7,335 nt of DNA, from the NCBI GenBank assembly GCA_021772735.1, contig JAJFLK010000523.1, positions 1 through 7,335 of the forward strand, read 5' to 3'. The notes below the pieces were generated by a model. The model saw nothing but the letters and a program-made list of their open reading frames with translations. It had not been told where the DNA came from and ran no database searches. This DNA is from Candidatus Sumerlaeota bacterium (GTDB lineage: Bacteria > Sumerlaeota > Sumerlaeia > MVZB01 > JAJFLK01). Shown in pieces: positions 1 to 7,335 of the stretch; positions within the stretch are counted from its first letter, which is position 1; every line of letters starts with the position of its first letter. A program made the position numbers and the translations under genes.

Positions 1-215
1 GGGCGAACGTCGTCATACGAAACCAGCGCCATGGGCGTGAACTGAACACCGGGGCGATGGCAGTTCTGGCAGTTCGCCTGAAAAATGCGTACGACTTCCT
101 TGTTGAAAGTCGGGACGGCGCCGGCAGCGCTGTCATCGGCAGTGGCGGCGTTCGGGCCCGCGCTCATCAGTCCGACCCCCACAAAGGCCACGATCCACAA
201 TTGATTACACCTCAT
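1..215 (-). CDS. Exported c-type-cytochrome-like protein, 5' part only (runs off the left edge)
   Basis: The gene reads leftward from an ATG at 213-215 and stays open to the window edge, so only about 71 N-terminal residues are visible. A good ribosome binding site (AAGGGAG on the minus strand, 224-230) lies 8 nt before the ATG and supports this start. Residues 1-26 look like a signal peptide: a hydrophobic stretch WIVAFVGVGLMSAG, then an Ala-rich end (AATA). The mature part has FNKEVVRIFQANCQNCHRPG (about 38-56), with a CxxCH haem-c motif at Cys49, Cys52 and His53, followed by PMALVSYDDVRP. This pattern resembles the haem-binding N-terminal module of exported multidomain proteins common in planctomycetes and acidobacteria, where redoxin or copper-monooxygenase-like domains may follow. 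The downstream domain is not in the window, so its enzymatic role is unknown. Cytochrome-like export is well supported; the exact family is inference. Confidence 0.82.
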   Translation of the reverse strand, partial: MRCNQLWIVAFVGVGLMSAGPNAATADDSAAGAVPTFNKEVVRIFQANCQNCHRPGVQFTPMALVSYDDVR

Positions 216-402
216 CGGATAAGCTCCCTTAAGTTTGTTGTCCGGAATGAAAACCTGGCGCGGAACACACCACGAACGCCTCCGTCAGTCGGAGTCGCCT
301 CTCATATCACCCGCGCGCACTCAGCTTGACCCACAATCAGCCCGGATGCAAGGGAGGACTCGATAGCGGCGTCGAAACCATGACATCGACCAATGCCCGA
401 AG

Positions 403-431
403 TTGACCCCGTTCGAGCCACGTCATAGACT
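403..431 (+). promoter_or_regulatory. Candidate sigma-70-type promoter of the PhoX-family gene
   Basis: TTGACC (403-408) matches the -35 consensus at five of six positions. TAGACT (426-431) matches the -10 consensus at four of six. The spacer is the ideal 17 bp. Transcription would begin near 438, giving a leader of about 25 nt that contains the ribosome binding site. No PHO-box-like tandem repeat was recognised by eye in the 216-463 region. The rest of that region (248 bp between divergent genes) shows no convincing gene. Confidence 0.4.
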
Positions 432-450
432 CGATGGGGTCTGGCGAGTA

Positions 451-455
451 AAGGG
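451..455 (+). promoter_or_regulatory. Ribosome binding site that selects a TTG start
   Basis: AAGGG lies 8 nt upstream of the TTG at 464-466. The frame is closed by a TAA at 449-451, and no in-frame ATG or GTG lies between that stop and the Tat motif. TTG is therefore the only reasonable start that keeps the complete signal peptide. Confidence 0.6.
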
Positions 456-463
456 TCAAAATA

Positions 464-1912
464 TTGCGATACAATGAGACATCGAGCAGACGTGCTTTCT
501 TGAAGCGCGCAAGCGGCCTTGCCTTCGGGTTCACGGGCCTGCAAGTCATATCCGGATCGAGCTCGCTCCTGGCGGCGGGGCAAGCGGCCATGGGCCGCCC
601 GGCGGGATTCGGGCCCCTGGTATCGGACCCGCTTGGCCGGTTCGATCTTCCTGCGGGGTTCACATATCAAATCATCTCTCAGATCGGCGATCCAATGGAC
701 GATGGGCTCCGGGTGCCCGGACGACCCGATGGCATGGCGACCTTCCCTGGGCCGGGCGGGCGAACGATCATCATCCGCAATCACGAGCTGACTCCGAGCG
801 GTGGAATCGCTAGTCCTTTCGGCAACTCGAACGAAAATATCGGTCTGATCCCCGCGTCGAAATTCTATGATATCCGCGACGGGGTCACGCCCTGCATCGG
901 GGCGACAACGACGCTTCTCTACAACACCCAGTCGGGGACGCTCGAGGGTCAGTGGCTCAGCCTGGTCGGAACGCAACGCAACTGCGCCGGGGGTCTCACG
1001 CCTTGGGGTTCGTGGCTCTCGTGCGAAGAAAACGTGACGCTTACCGGGGGTGGATTTCTCGAAGACCATGGATTCGTTTTTGAAGTCCCCGCGACGTCTA
1101 CGCCGCAGATCGCAGACCCCATCGCGCTGACCGCGATGGGGCGATTCAATCACGAAGCTGCGGCGGTAGATCCCGCCTCTGGCGTGATCTACATGACCGA
1201 AGACGTGACGGATTCGCTGATATATCGATTCCTGCCCGATGTGCCGGGTGATCTGGCTGCGGGCGGGCAGTTGCAAGCGCTTGTGGTCCAAGGCAAGCCG
1301 AGCCTGGATACGAGGAATTTTTCGGGCCCGCAAACCGTAGTTACGGGGGACGTTCAGGCGGTCCAGTGGATCGACCTAACGAATGTCCTCTCGCCGCTCA
1401 ACGACCTGCGGGCGCAGGGTTTTGCCGCGGGAGCCGCCCGGTTCGCCCGAGGCGAGGGCATGTGGTACGACGATGGCGTGGTCTTCTTCGCCTGCACGAG
1501 CGGAGGGAATTCCGGAGACGGGCAGATTTGGAAATACGTCCCGAGTCCGGACGAAGGCCTGGCGGCTGAAGCCTCTCAGCCCGCAACGCTCGAGTTGTTC
1601 ATTGAGCCGAACAATTCAAGTATCTTGAACCGCGCGGACAATATCACAGCGGCGCCCTGGGGCGACCTGATCCTCTGCGAAGACGGATTTGGGATGGACT
1701 ACATGGTCGGCGTGACGCCGGCCGGAGATACTTACCAATTCGCAAGGAACGCGATCAGCTCCAGCGAATTGGCGGGCGGGACGTTCTCGCCCGATGGGAC
1801 CACGCTGTTCGTTAATATTCAGGAATCCGGATGGACGCTGGCAATCACAGGTCCCTTCCCAACGCCACCGATGTCGTCATCCGCGGCTGGCGCGTGGATC
1901 CAATACGAGTAA
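464..1912 (+). CDS. Tat-exported PhoX-family (DUF839) protein, probable alkaline phosphatase
   Basis: This 482-residue protein begins with a textbook twin-arginine signal: SSRRAFLKR at 7-15, a hydrophobic stretch to about 37, and likely cleavage near LLAAGQA. It is thus predicted to be exported folded, with its metals loaded. The hallmarks of the PhoX/DUF839 beta-propeller fold follow in order: IIRNHEL (103-109), NCAGGLTPWGSWLSCEE (173-189), GRFNHEAAAVDP (226-237), YMTED (243-247), a GEGMWYDDGVVFFACTSGG block (330-348), APWGDLILCEDG (397-408) and FSPDGTTLFVNIQ (441-453). Characterised PhoX enzymes are Ca/Fe phosphomonoesterases. The Cys in NCAGG and several of these acidic residues probably match their metal ligands, but I cannot align them here. 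The length suits the shorter members of the family. It starts with TTG, stands alone on its strand, and ends 11 bp from the convergent neighbour. The family is certain; phosphatase activity is likely but not shown, and no Pho regulatory gene is nearby. Confidence 0.9.
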   Translation: MRYNETSSRRAFLKRASGLAFGFTGLQVISGSSSLLAAGQAAMGRPAGFGPLVSDPLGRFDLPAGFTYQIISQIGDPMDDGLRVPGRPDGMATFPGPGGRTIIIRNHELTPSGGIASPFGNSNENIGLIPASKFYDIRDGVTPCIGATTTLLYNTQSGTLEGQWLSLVGTQRNCAGGLTPWGSWLSCEENVTLTGGGFLEDHGFVFEVPATSTPQIADPIALTAMGRFNHEAAAVDPASGVIYMTEDVTDSLIYRFLPDVPGDLAAGGQLQALVVQGKPSLDTRNFSGPQTVVTGDVQAVQWIDLTNVLSPLNDLRAQGFAAGAARFARGEGMWYDDGVVFFACTSGGNSGDGQIWKYVPSPDEGLAAEASQPATLELFIEPNNSSILNRADNITAAPWGDLILCEDGFGMDYMVGVTPAGDTYQFARNAISSSELAGGTFSPDGTTLFVNIQESGWTLAITGPFPTPPMSSSAAGAWIQYE

Positions 1913-1923
1913 CTCTGCGAGCG

Positions 1924-2925
1924 TTAAGCTTCTTCTTGTTGGAGCTCTTCGAGTTCGGGATAAAGAATCACGCGGCAATCCGGGCAGATCCCGTGGCTGA
2001 ACTCGGCTTCGCTGTGGACGGCCAGATAAGTTTCGATCTGATTCCAGTAGCCCCGATCGTCACGGACTTTCTTGCATGAGGCGCAGATCGGGATAAGGCC
2101 ATGAAGCGTATTGATATGTTCTGCGGCCTCGCGCAGCTCGGCAAGCGCCAGCTCGCGGGCGATCTCCGCCTGCTTGCGGGACGTAATATCGACAAGACCG
2201 AGGACGGTTCCGGCAGGCTTTGTCGCGACCAGAATCGGGGTCGCAGTGATCATGATAAACGTGCAAATTGCAGAATTCGAAGTTGCGCCCCTGACGTGAT
2301 ATTCACCACGCCAGGGCTCCCTTAGATCGAGCTCGTCTGCCGAAAACGGATTCTTCTCGTCCTCGTTCGGCTCACGGACCGGGTCCAGCCGTCTGAACAG
2401 TTCCTTGAAATGCAGCTCGATCGTTTCGGCTTCGACGACGCCGAGCAGCCGCTCCGCGCTCGCGTTGACAAAGACGACGAGGCCCGAATCATCAAGGCAC
2501 ACGATCCCCTCGCCCAGCGCTGTGAGAATTTGACGAACGTATTCGTGAGATTGGCGGAGCGCAAGCTGGTGCGCCCGCTTGGCCGCGAGCGGATTCTCGG
2601 GCTCGGGACCGAGGTCGAACAGGCTCTGCAGATTCAGAACTCGAAAGACCTTCATGACCGGCGGCTGGACGTTTAGTATCCGTAAGACCCGTCCGTTGGC
2701 GGTGAAGTGACGGTGCCACCCGACAAGCGCCCCGACGCCGCGCGAATCGATTCGGGTCACACCCTCCAGGTCAAGCGACAGCCCGTCGATCGCCTCGGGA
2801 TCGAGTTCGTCAAAGTGCGGAGCGAGCCCCGGCAGGGCGTGAGAGACCAGACGCCCTGAAAGCTTCAGGACGACAGTCTTTGTCTCAATGTGCTTCTGAA
2901 CGATCAGACTATCGACGTCCGACAT
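1924..2925 (-). CDS. STAS-PAS signalling protein with a C-terminal tetracysteine tail
   Basis: This is a 333-residue soluble protein with no signal peptide or membrane segment. Residues about 5-105 form a STAS domain. The anti-sigma-antagonist loop reads RIDSRGVGALV (58-68), so the serine that SpoIIAA-type proteins phosphorylate (Ser61 here) is kept, but the usual second serine is Arg62. Residues about 125-250 form a PAS domain (GEGIVCLDDSGLVVFVNASA, then GTVLGLVDITSRKQAE), followed by a short Ala/Glu-rich helix, probably a coiled coil (about 250-272). The end carries LIPICASCKKVRDDRGYW and FSHGICPDC: Cys279, Cys282, Cys314 and Cys317 form two CxxC pairs, probably a small metal site. This tail recurs at the ends of many bacterial PAS and receiver proteins and has no defined role known to me. 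No kinase, GGDEF, phosphatase or DNA-binding domain is present, so the output must be by protein contact. The ATG at 2923-2925 has AGGGG 7 nt upstream. It is divergent from glutamate dehydrogenase and convergent with the PhoX-family gene. Confidence 0.88.
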   Translation of the reverse strand: MSDVDSLIVQKHIETKTVVLKLSGRLVSHALPGLAPHFDELDPEAIDGLSLDLEGVTRIDSRGVGALVGWHRHFTANGRVLRILNVQPPVMKVFRVLNLQSLFDLGPEPENPLAAKRAHQLALRQSHEYVRQILTALGEGIVCLDDSGLVVFVNASAERLLGVVEAETIELHFKELFRRLDPVREPNEDEKNPFSADELDLREPWRGEYHVRGATSNSAICTFIMITATPILVATKPAGTVLGLVDITSRKQAEIARELALAELREAAEHINTLHGLIPICASCKKVRDDRGYWNQIETYLAVHSEAEFSHGICPDCRVILYPELEELQQEEA

Positions 2926-2965
2926 ACGATGACCCCTGGCAATACATCCTGCGCCTCTCTCTGTA

Positions 2966-2986
2966 TCGGCCAGGTATGGGGCCCGA
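2966..2986. promoter_or_regulatory. Small potential stem-loop in the divergent region
   Basis: TCGGCC (2966-2971) can pair with GGCCCGA (2980-2986), leaving one bulged C and an 8-nt loop (AGGTATGG). It lies in the 258-bp region between the STAS-PAS gene and glutamate dehydrogenase. It is short and could be chance in GC-rich DNA. Confidence 0.2.
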
Positions 2987-3026
2987 CATTAGGCTCAAGG
3001 CGCCTTGCAGACAGCTTTTGTGTTCC

Positions 3027-3054
3027 GAATGCCAGAGCGGAGGATCTGGCGTTC
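3027..3054 (+). promoter_or_regulatory. Ten-pair hairpin with a GGAGGA-containing loop upstream of glutamate dehydrogenase
   Basis: GAATGCCAGA (3027-3036) pairs with TCTGGCGTTC (3045-3054) over ten positions. One is a G-U wobble in plus-strand RNA (U3030 with G3051). The 8-nt loop is GCGGAGGA. No T-tract follows on either strand, so it is not an intrinsic terminator. Nothing upstream on the plus strand in this region needs terminating. If transcription of glutamate dehydrogenase starts before 3027, this would be a leader RNA element about 130-157 nt before the start codon. A loop carrying GGA is the kind of site bound by CsrA/RsmA regulators, but that reading is inference. Confidence 0.35.
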
Positions 3055-3153
3055 AATAAGCCCCGAGATCGATAAAGTATCCCTTCCGAAAAGCCCGCGC
3101 TGACGGTAGGTTGGTCCCGGCGATGTTCGAGCACGCGAACGAAGACGCCACGG

Positions 3154-3174
3154 ACTTCTCCTGAATCAGAAAGT
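3154..3174 (+). promoter_or_regulatory. Possible hairpin covering the glutamate dehydrogenase ribosome binding site
   Basis: The only purine-rich stretch at a usable distance from the ATG is AGAAAG (3168-3173), a weak ribosome binding site. It can pair with ACTTCT (3154-3159) with one bulged base, leaving the loop CCTGAATC. The stem is short and AT-rich, so the fold is marginal, but its position could modulate translation. Confidence 0.22.
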
Positions 3175-3183
3175 AGACAAACT

Positions 3184-4497
3184 ATGGGCAAGGCGAACGG
3201 CCCGAACGCCGGCACTGGAATTTTTGAAGACGCAATCAAGCGGCTCGATAAGGCGTTCGAGTACGCCGAAATTGATGCCGAAGCGCTTGAGAAACTCAAG
3301 CACCCCAAGGCGATCCTGGAAGTATCCATCCCCGTGCGGATGGACGATGGATCGCTCAATATTTACACCGGATATCGCGTGCGGCACGACGACACGCGCG
3401 GACCGACCAAAGGCGGTATCCGTTATCACCCCGGCGTCTCGCTGGGCGAGGTCAAAGCCCTGGCCTTTTGGATGACCTGCAAGTGCGCTGCCGTAGGGAT
3501 CCCCTTCGGCGGAGGCAAAGGCGGGATCATTGTAAATCCCAAGGAAATGTCCGCCCTGGAGATCGAGCGGATGAGTCGTGGATTCATCGATCGAATCGCG
3601 GATTTCATCGGCCCCGAAACGGATATCCCTGCCCCCGACGTTTATACGAACGCGATGATCATGGGCTGGATGATGAACCAGTATTCGATCATCAAGCGGC
3701 AACACACACCGGCCGTGATCACCGGCAAGCCGATCCCGCTCGGAGGCAGCCTGGGCCGCGACGACGCCACGGGTCGCGGCGCTTACTACTGCATCAAGGA
3801 ACTTGAGAAGCGCAGGGAGTGGAATCCCGGGGACATCACCGTCGCCGTCCAGGGCTTCGGCAACGCGGGTCAGCACGTTGCGCGGCTGCTGCACGCCGAT
3901 GGGTACCGGATCGTCGCCGTCAGTGATTCCAAGGGCGGCATGTATCGCGAACAGGGATTCGACGTTCCGAGCCTGATGCAGAACAAGAACGAATCGCGCG
4001 TCCTGCGGGCGGTCTACTGCAAGGGCGCCCTGTGCGAACTGGTCGAGGCCGATCAAATCACGAACGAGCAACTGCTCGAACTCGATGTTGATATTCTTAT
4101 TCCGGCGGCGCTTGAGAACGTCCTGACCAAGAGCAATGCGAAAAAAGTCAAAGCCAAGATCATTATCGAGGTCGCCAACGGACCGACCTCCAGCGAGGCC
4201 GATGAGATCCTGACCGAGCGTGATGTGCTGATTGTTCCGGACATTCTGGCCAATGCTGGAGGCGTCACCGTCAGCTACTTCGAGTGGGTGCAGAACAAGG
4301 CCGGATATTACTGGGAACTCGAAGAAGTCCAGGAACGCCTGCACACGATCATGTCGCGCGAGTTCAACGCGATATACGATATGATGGTCGAGAAAAAAAT
4401 CGACAGTATGCGGACGGCGGCGTATGCGCATGCCCTGACCCGGCTGGGAGCCGCGGTCGAATCCACCGGCACGGCAAAGTATTACAAGAATAATTAA
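3184..4497 (+). CDS. gdhA: Glutamate dehydrogenase (hexameric Glu/Leu/Phe/Val dehydrogenase family)
   Basis: This 437-residue cytoplasmic enzyme should interconvert glutamate and 2-oxoglutarate plus ammonia using NAD(P). It is full length for the hexameric bacterial and archaeal class (about 410-450). The substrate domain contains GPTKGGIRYHP (73-83) and PFGGGKGGI (107-115), where Lys112 is the expected catalytic lysine. It also contains PAPDVYT (149-155), with Asp152 the expected catalytic aspartate. The Rossmann domain has GFGNAG (224-229). The second strand ends VAVSDSKGG (244-252), where Asp248 is compatible with NAD but does not settle cofactor preference. NAGGVTVSYFEW (357-368) near the C-terminus is also typical of the family. 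The ATG at 3184 fits the family's N-terminal length, although the ribosome binding site is weak. An aldehyde dehydrogenase starts 42 bp downstream, probably in the same transcript. Glutamate specificity rather than leucine or phenylalanine is inferred from overall resemblance. Confidence 0.95.
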   Translation: MGKANGPNAGTGIFEDAIKRLDKAFEYAEIDAEALEKLKHPKAILEVSIPVRMDDGSLNIYTGYRVRHDDTRGPTKGGIRYHPGVSLGEVKALAFWMTCKCAAVGIPFGGGKGGIIVNPKEMSALEIERMSRGFIDRIADFIGPETDIPAPDVYTNAMIMGWMMNQYSIIKRQHTPAVITGKPIPLGGSLGRDDATGRGAYYCIKELEKRREWNPGDITVAVQGFGNAGQHVARLLHADGYRIVAVSDSKGGMYREQGFDVPSLMQNKNESRVLRAVYCKGALCELVEADQITNEQLLELDVDILIPAALENVLTKSNAKKVKAKIIIEVANGPTSSEADEILTERDVLIVPDILANAGGVTVSYFEWVQNKAGYYWELEEVQERLHTIMSREFNAIYDMMVEKKIDSMRTAAYAHALTRLGAAVESTGTAKYYKNN

Positions 4498-4539
4498 CCT
4501 GACGCACCATAGACTGAAAAGATTCGGCGAGCCCATACG

Positions 4540-5970
<1,431 letters not shown>

Positions 5971-6055
5971 ACGAAAGGGATCAAACCTAAAGCAGCGTGC
6001 GAGGTCTTATTGTCGAGACAAGATTTCTGGACCTGTCCATACCCTGAATCGGAGC

Positions 6056-6059
6056 GGAG
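6056..6059 (+). promoter_or_regulatory. Ribosome binding site of the DUF547 gene
   Basis: GGAG lies 8 nt before the ATG at 6068. It favours that start over the in-frame ATG at 6122, which codes Met19 and would shorten the signal peptide's charged region. The 97-bp gap before this gene (5971-6067) shows no clear terminator. Confidence 0.55.
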
Positions 6060-6067
6060 CGAAGAAA

Positions 6068-7051
6068 ATGAAAAATCGACTTGGATTACGATCGACGAGA
6101 AGTGGCCTTGGCCGCCGCGTCATGGCCGGATTATGGACCCTTGCCCTGGCCGGCGCCGTGGCGTGCGGCGCGGCCCCTGAGCAAACCGCCGCTGATCCGG
6201 CGCAGACCGGCGCGACCGGGCCAACACAATCCGTTACTAGCCCGATCAAGGAGGCCCCCATGGCGTCACCGGCAAATTCGAAGGCGGCGACCGCGATGCC
6301 CTTTGATCACAGCGGTTACGATGCCGTTCTTAAGGCATACGTTGATGACGCGGGGCAGGTCGATTACGTAGGGCTCGGCAAAGACCGCGCCGGGCTCGAC
6401 GCCTACGTCGGCGCGCTCGGCCGGGAAAACCAGGCCCAGGTCGCGGCGTGGGGGCGCGCCGATCAGATGGCGTTCTACATCAACGCATACAATGCCATCA
6501 CGCTCGCCCGGATCATCAATCACTACCCGCCCAAGGGAAGCGGTCTGCTCCATCCCAAGATCTCAATCCGCAACATCAGCGGCGTGTGGGACAAGATCAC
6601 AAACCCGGTCGGGGGGGATAACCTGACGCTCGAAGACATCGAACACAAGATCCTGCGCGTCAAATACAAAGACCCCCGGATCCACGCGGCGTTAGTCTGC
6701 GCGGCGATCAGTTGCCCGAACCTCGCCCGAGAGGCCTATACCGGTGCGAGGCTTGAGGAACAACTCGACCGCGAGGCCGCCAACTTCGCGCGCAACTCGG
6801 CCAAGAGCGACGTGCGCCCAGACGAAAAGCGCGTATATCTCTCCTCGATCTTTGATTGGTTCCCCGAAGACTTCGAGCATCTCGCCTCGGCCGTTCCCGC
6901 CGCAACCAAAGCCGGAGGGAAGACCGCCGAGCTCGCCGGGGGCGTCGGCTTCATCGAGAAATTCGGAGACCCGGCCGACGCCGAGTTCCTGCGCTCCGGC
7001 GATTACAAGGTCAAGGTGCTGGACTACGATTGGTCGCTGAACGAACAGTGA
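6068..7051 (+). CDS. Exported DUF547-family protein, probable lipoprotein
   Basis: This 327-residue protein has an Arg-rich N-terminus (RSTRSGLGRR), a hydrophobic segment (VMAGLWTLALAGAVA, 18-32) and then Cys33. AVAC is an imperfect lipobox, so lipid anchoring is likely but ordinary secretion remains possible. Residues about 34-78 are a low-complexity Ala/Thr/Pro linker. The rest is a DUF547 domain: AFYINAYNAITLARIINHYP (135-154), GVWDK (172-176), LEDIEHKILR (188-197), PRIHAALVCAAISCPNL (203-219) with conserved Cys211 and Cys216, IFDWFPEDF (261-269) and the terminal VLDYDWSLN (317-325). Members of this family are widespread exported proteins; I know of no established activity. The conserved Cys pair and FYINAYNA motif suggest a real ligand-binding or catalytic site, but that is speculation. 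It is followed immediately by a DUF1223 gene, so the two probably work in the same compartment. The 97-bp gap to the aldehyde dehydrogenase leaves shared transcription open. Confidence 0.88.
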   Translation: MKNRLGLRSTRSGLGRRVMAGLWTLALAGAVACGAAPEQTAADPAQTGATGPTQSVTSPIKEAPMASPANSKAATAMPFDHSGYDAVLKAYVDDAGQVDYVGLGKDRAGLDAYVGALGRENQAQVAAWGRADQMAFYINAYNAITLARIINHYPPKGSGLLHPKISIRNISGVWDKITNPVGGDNLTLEDIEHKILRVKYKDPRIHAALVCAAISCPNLAREAYTGARLEEQLDREAANFARNSAKSDVRPDEKRVYLSSIFDWFPEDFEHLASAVPAATKAGGKTAELAGGVGFIEKFGDPADAEFLRSGDYKVKVLDYDWSLNEQ

Positions 7052-7086
7052 ATTGCCCCGGACTATTAAAACGAATTCTGCGGGTG

Positions 7087-7335
7087 ATGTGCGCGCGGAG
7101 GGCACCAAGGGCGACGCTCGTGGTGCCTGCCCTGCTCTGCATGCTGCTGGCTGTGTGCGTAAGCTCGCGTCCTGCCGAGGCAGCGGAATCGCATGGCACG
7201 GGCGGCCCGAGCAAAGACGCCGCGCCGGTGCCCGTGCTGGTCGAGCTATTCACCTCGCAGGGATGCGAGAGCTGCCCGCCCGCCGACGCGCTGCTGGCCC
7301 GGCTCGAAGCGGATCAACCGGTCGCGGGCGCGCTC
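7087..7335 (+). CDS. Secreted DUF1223-family protein, N-terminal part (runs off the right edge)
   Basis: About 83 residues are visible before the window ends. From the ATG at 7087 the protein starts with a good signal peptide: MCARRAPRATLVVPALLCML, then LAVCVSS and a probable cleavage near AEA-AE (residue 32). After a short linker comes VLVELFTSQGCESCPPADAL (about 50-69), the diagnostic N-terminal motif of DUF1223. Its CxxC pair (Cys60, Cys63) sits where thioredoxin-like proteins place the redox motif. The family is distantly thioredoxin-like and of unknown function. The start is uncertain: a GTG at 7048 overlaps the upstream TGA by four bases and would allow translational coupling, and a GTG at 7084 is also in frame. 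I prefer 7087 because it gives a normal signal-peptide length; none of the three has a strong ribosome binding site. It directly follows the DUF547 gene and is almost certainly co-transcribed with it. Confidence 0.85.
   Translation, partial: MCARRAPRATLVVPALLCMLLAVCVSSRPAEAAESHGTGGPSKDAAPVPVLVELFTSQGCESCPPADALLARLEADQPVAGAL

Noticed and set aside
280..294. CTCCG-TCAGT-CGGAG inverted repeat in the left intergenic region
   Set aside because: It has only five pairs, no T-tract and no clear relation to a promoter, so it is expected by chance in GC-rich DNA.
57..329. A 90-codon plus-strand frame at the left edge
   Set aside because: It overlaps the minus-strand gene that has a signal peptide, a CxxCH motif and a good ribosome binding site. 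It has no recognisable content itself.
302..1333. A 343-codon open frame on the minus strand, antisense to the PhoX-family gene
   Set aside because: The translation is Arg-rich and low in family-like motifs, while the opposite strand carries clear PhoX motifs throughout. It is a GC-driven shadow.
3051..3078. GTTCAA ... TAAAGT as a promoter for glutamate dehydrogenase
   Set aside because: The -35 match is poor and the spacing suboptimal. The first element also overlaps the hairpin arm. I could not choose a promoter for this gene with confidence.
2904..3359. A 151-codon minus-strand frame running from the glutamate dehydrogenase start through the divergent region
   Set aside because: It overlaps both the start of the STAS-PAS gene and the start of glutamate dehydrogenase. 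The product is Ser/Arg-rich without motifs.
3166..4536. A 456-codon open frame on the minus strand, antisense to the whole glutamate dehydrogenase gene
   Set aside because: The plus strand encodes an unmistakable full-length enzyme. The antisense product resembles nothing I recognise and its length is a by-product of GC-rich codon use. No ribosome binding site or promoter was evident.
6002..6033. AGGTC ... GACCT inverted repeat with an inner TTGTC/GACAA pair between the aldehyde dehydrogenase and DUF547 genes
   Set aside because: The inner loop is only two bases, the outer arms are five pairs around a long loop, and no T-tract follows. It is not a credible terminator.

Overview
This 7.3 kb window is gene-dense, GC-rich bacterial chromosome. 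It holds seven protein genes, two of them cut by the window edges. I see no RNA genes, mobile elements, CRISPR arrays or phage genes. Three things suggest an environmental Gram-negative-type bacterium, and my low-confidence guess is a planctomycete-like lineage: an exported protein with a CHRPG-type haem-c motif, a Tat-exported PhoX-family protein with a TTG start, and a sensor ending in the ICASCKK...HGICPDC tail. This is recalled family resemblance; no single marker here fixes the taxon.

Left part (1-2925). A truncated, exported c-type-cytochrome-like gene reads leftward off the edge. About 250 bp away, and divergent from it, is a PhoX/DUF839 gene with a perfect Tat signal and a plausible sigma-70-type promoter. 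It converges, with only 11 bp between stop codons, on a leftward STAS-PAS protein whose C-terminus carries four cysteines in two CxxC pairs. That protein has no recognisable kinase, cyclase or DNA-binding output domain.

Right part (2926-7335). A 258-bp divergent intergenic region contains several potential RNA hairpins, one presenting a GGAGGA loop. Rightward from it run glutamate dehydrogenase, an aldehyde dehydrogenase (42 bp later), an exported, probably lipid-anchored DUF547 protein (97 bp later) and a secreted DUF1223 protein that immediately follows or overlaps it. The first two are cytoplasmic NAD(P)-dependent metabolic enzymes. The last two are envelope proteins of unknown function, each with conserved cysteines. 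Spacing allows one transcript for all four, but the 97-bp gap could hold a second promoter.

Nothing here amounts to a clear new defence, mobile or biosynthetic system. The items most worth a second look are the STAS-PAS-tetracysteine protein, the structured leader upstream of glutamate dehydrogenase, and the linkage of the two dehydrogenases to two uncharacterised envelope families.
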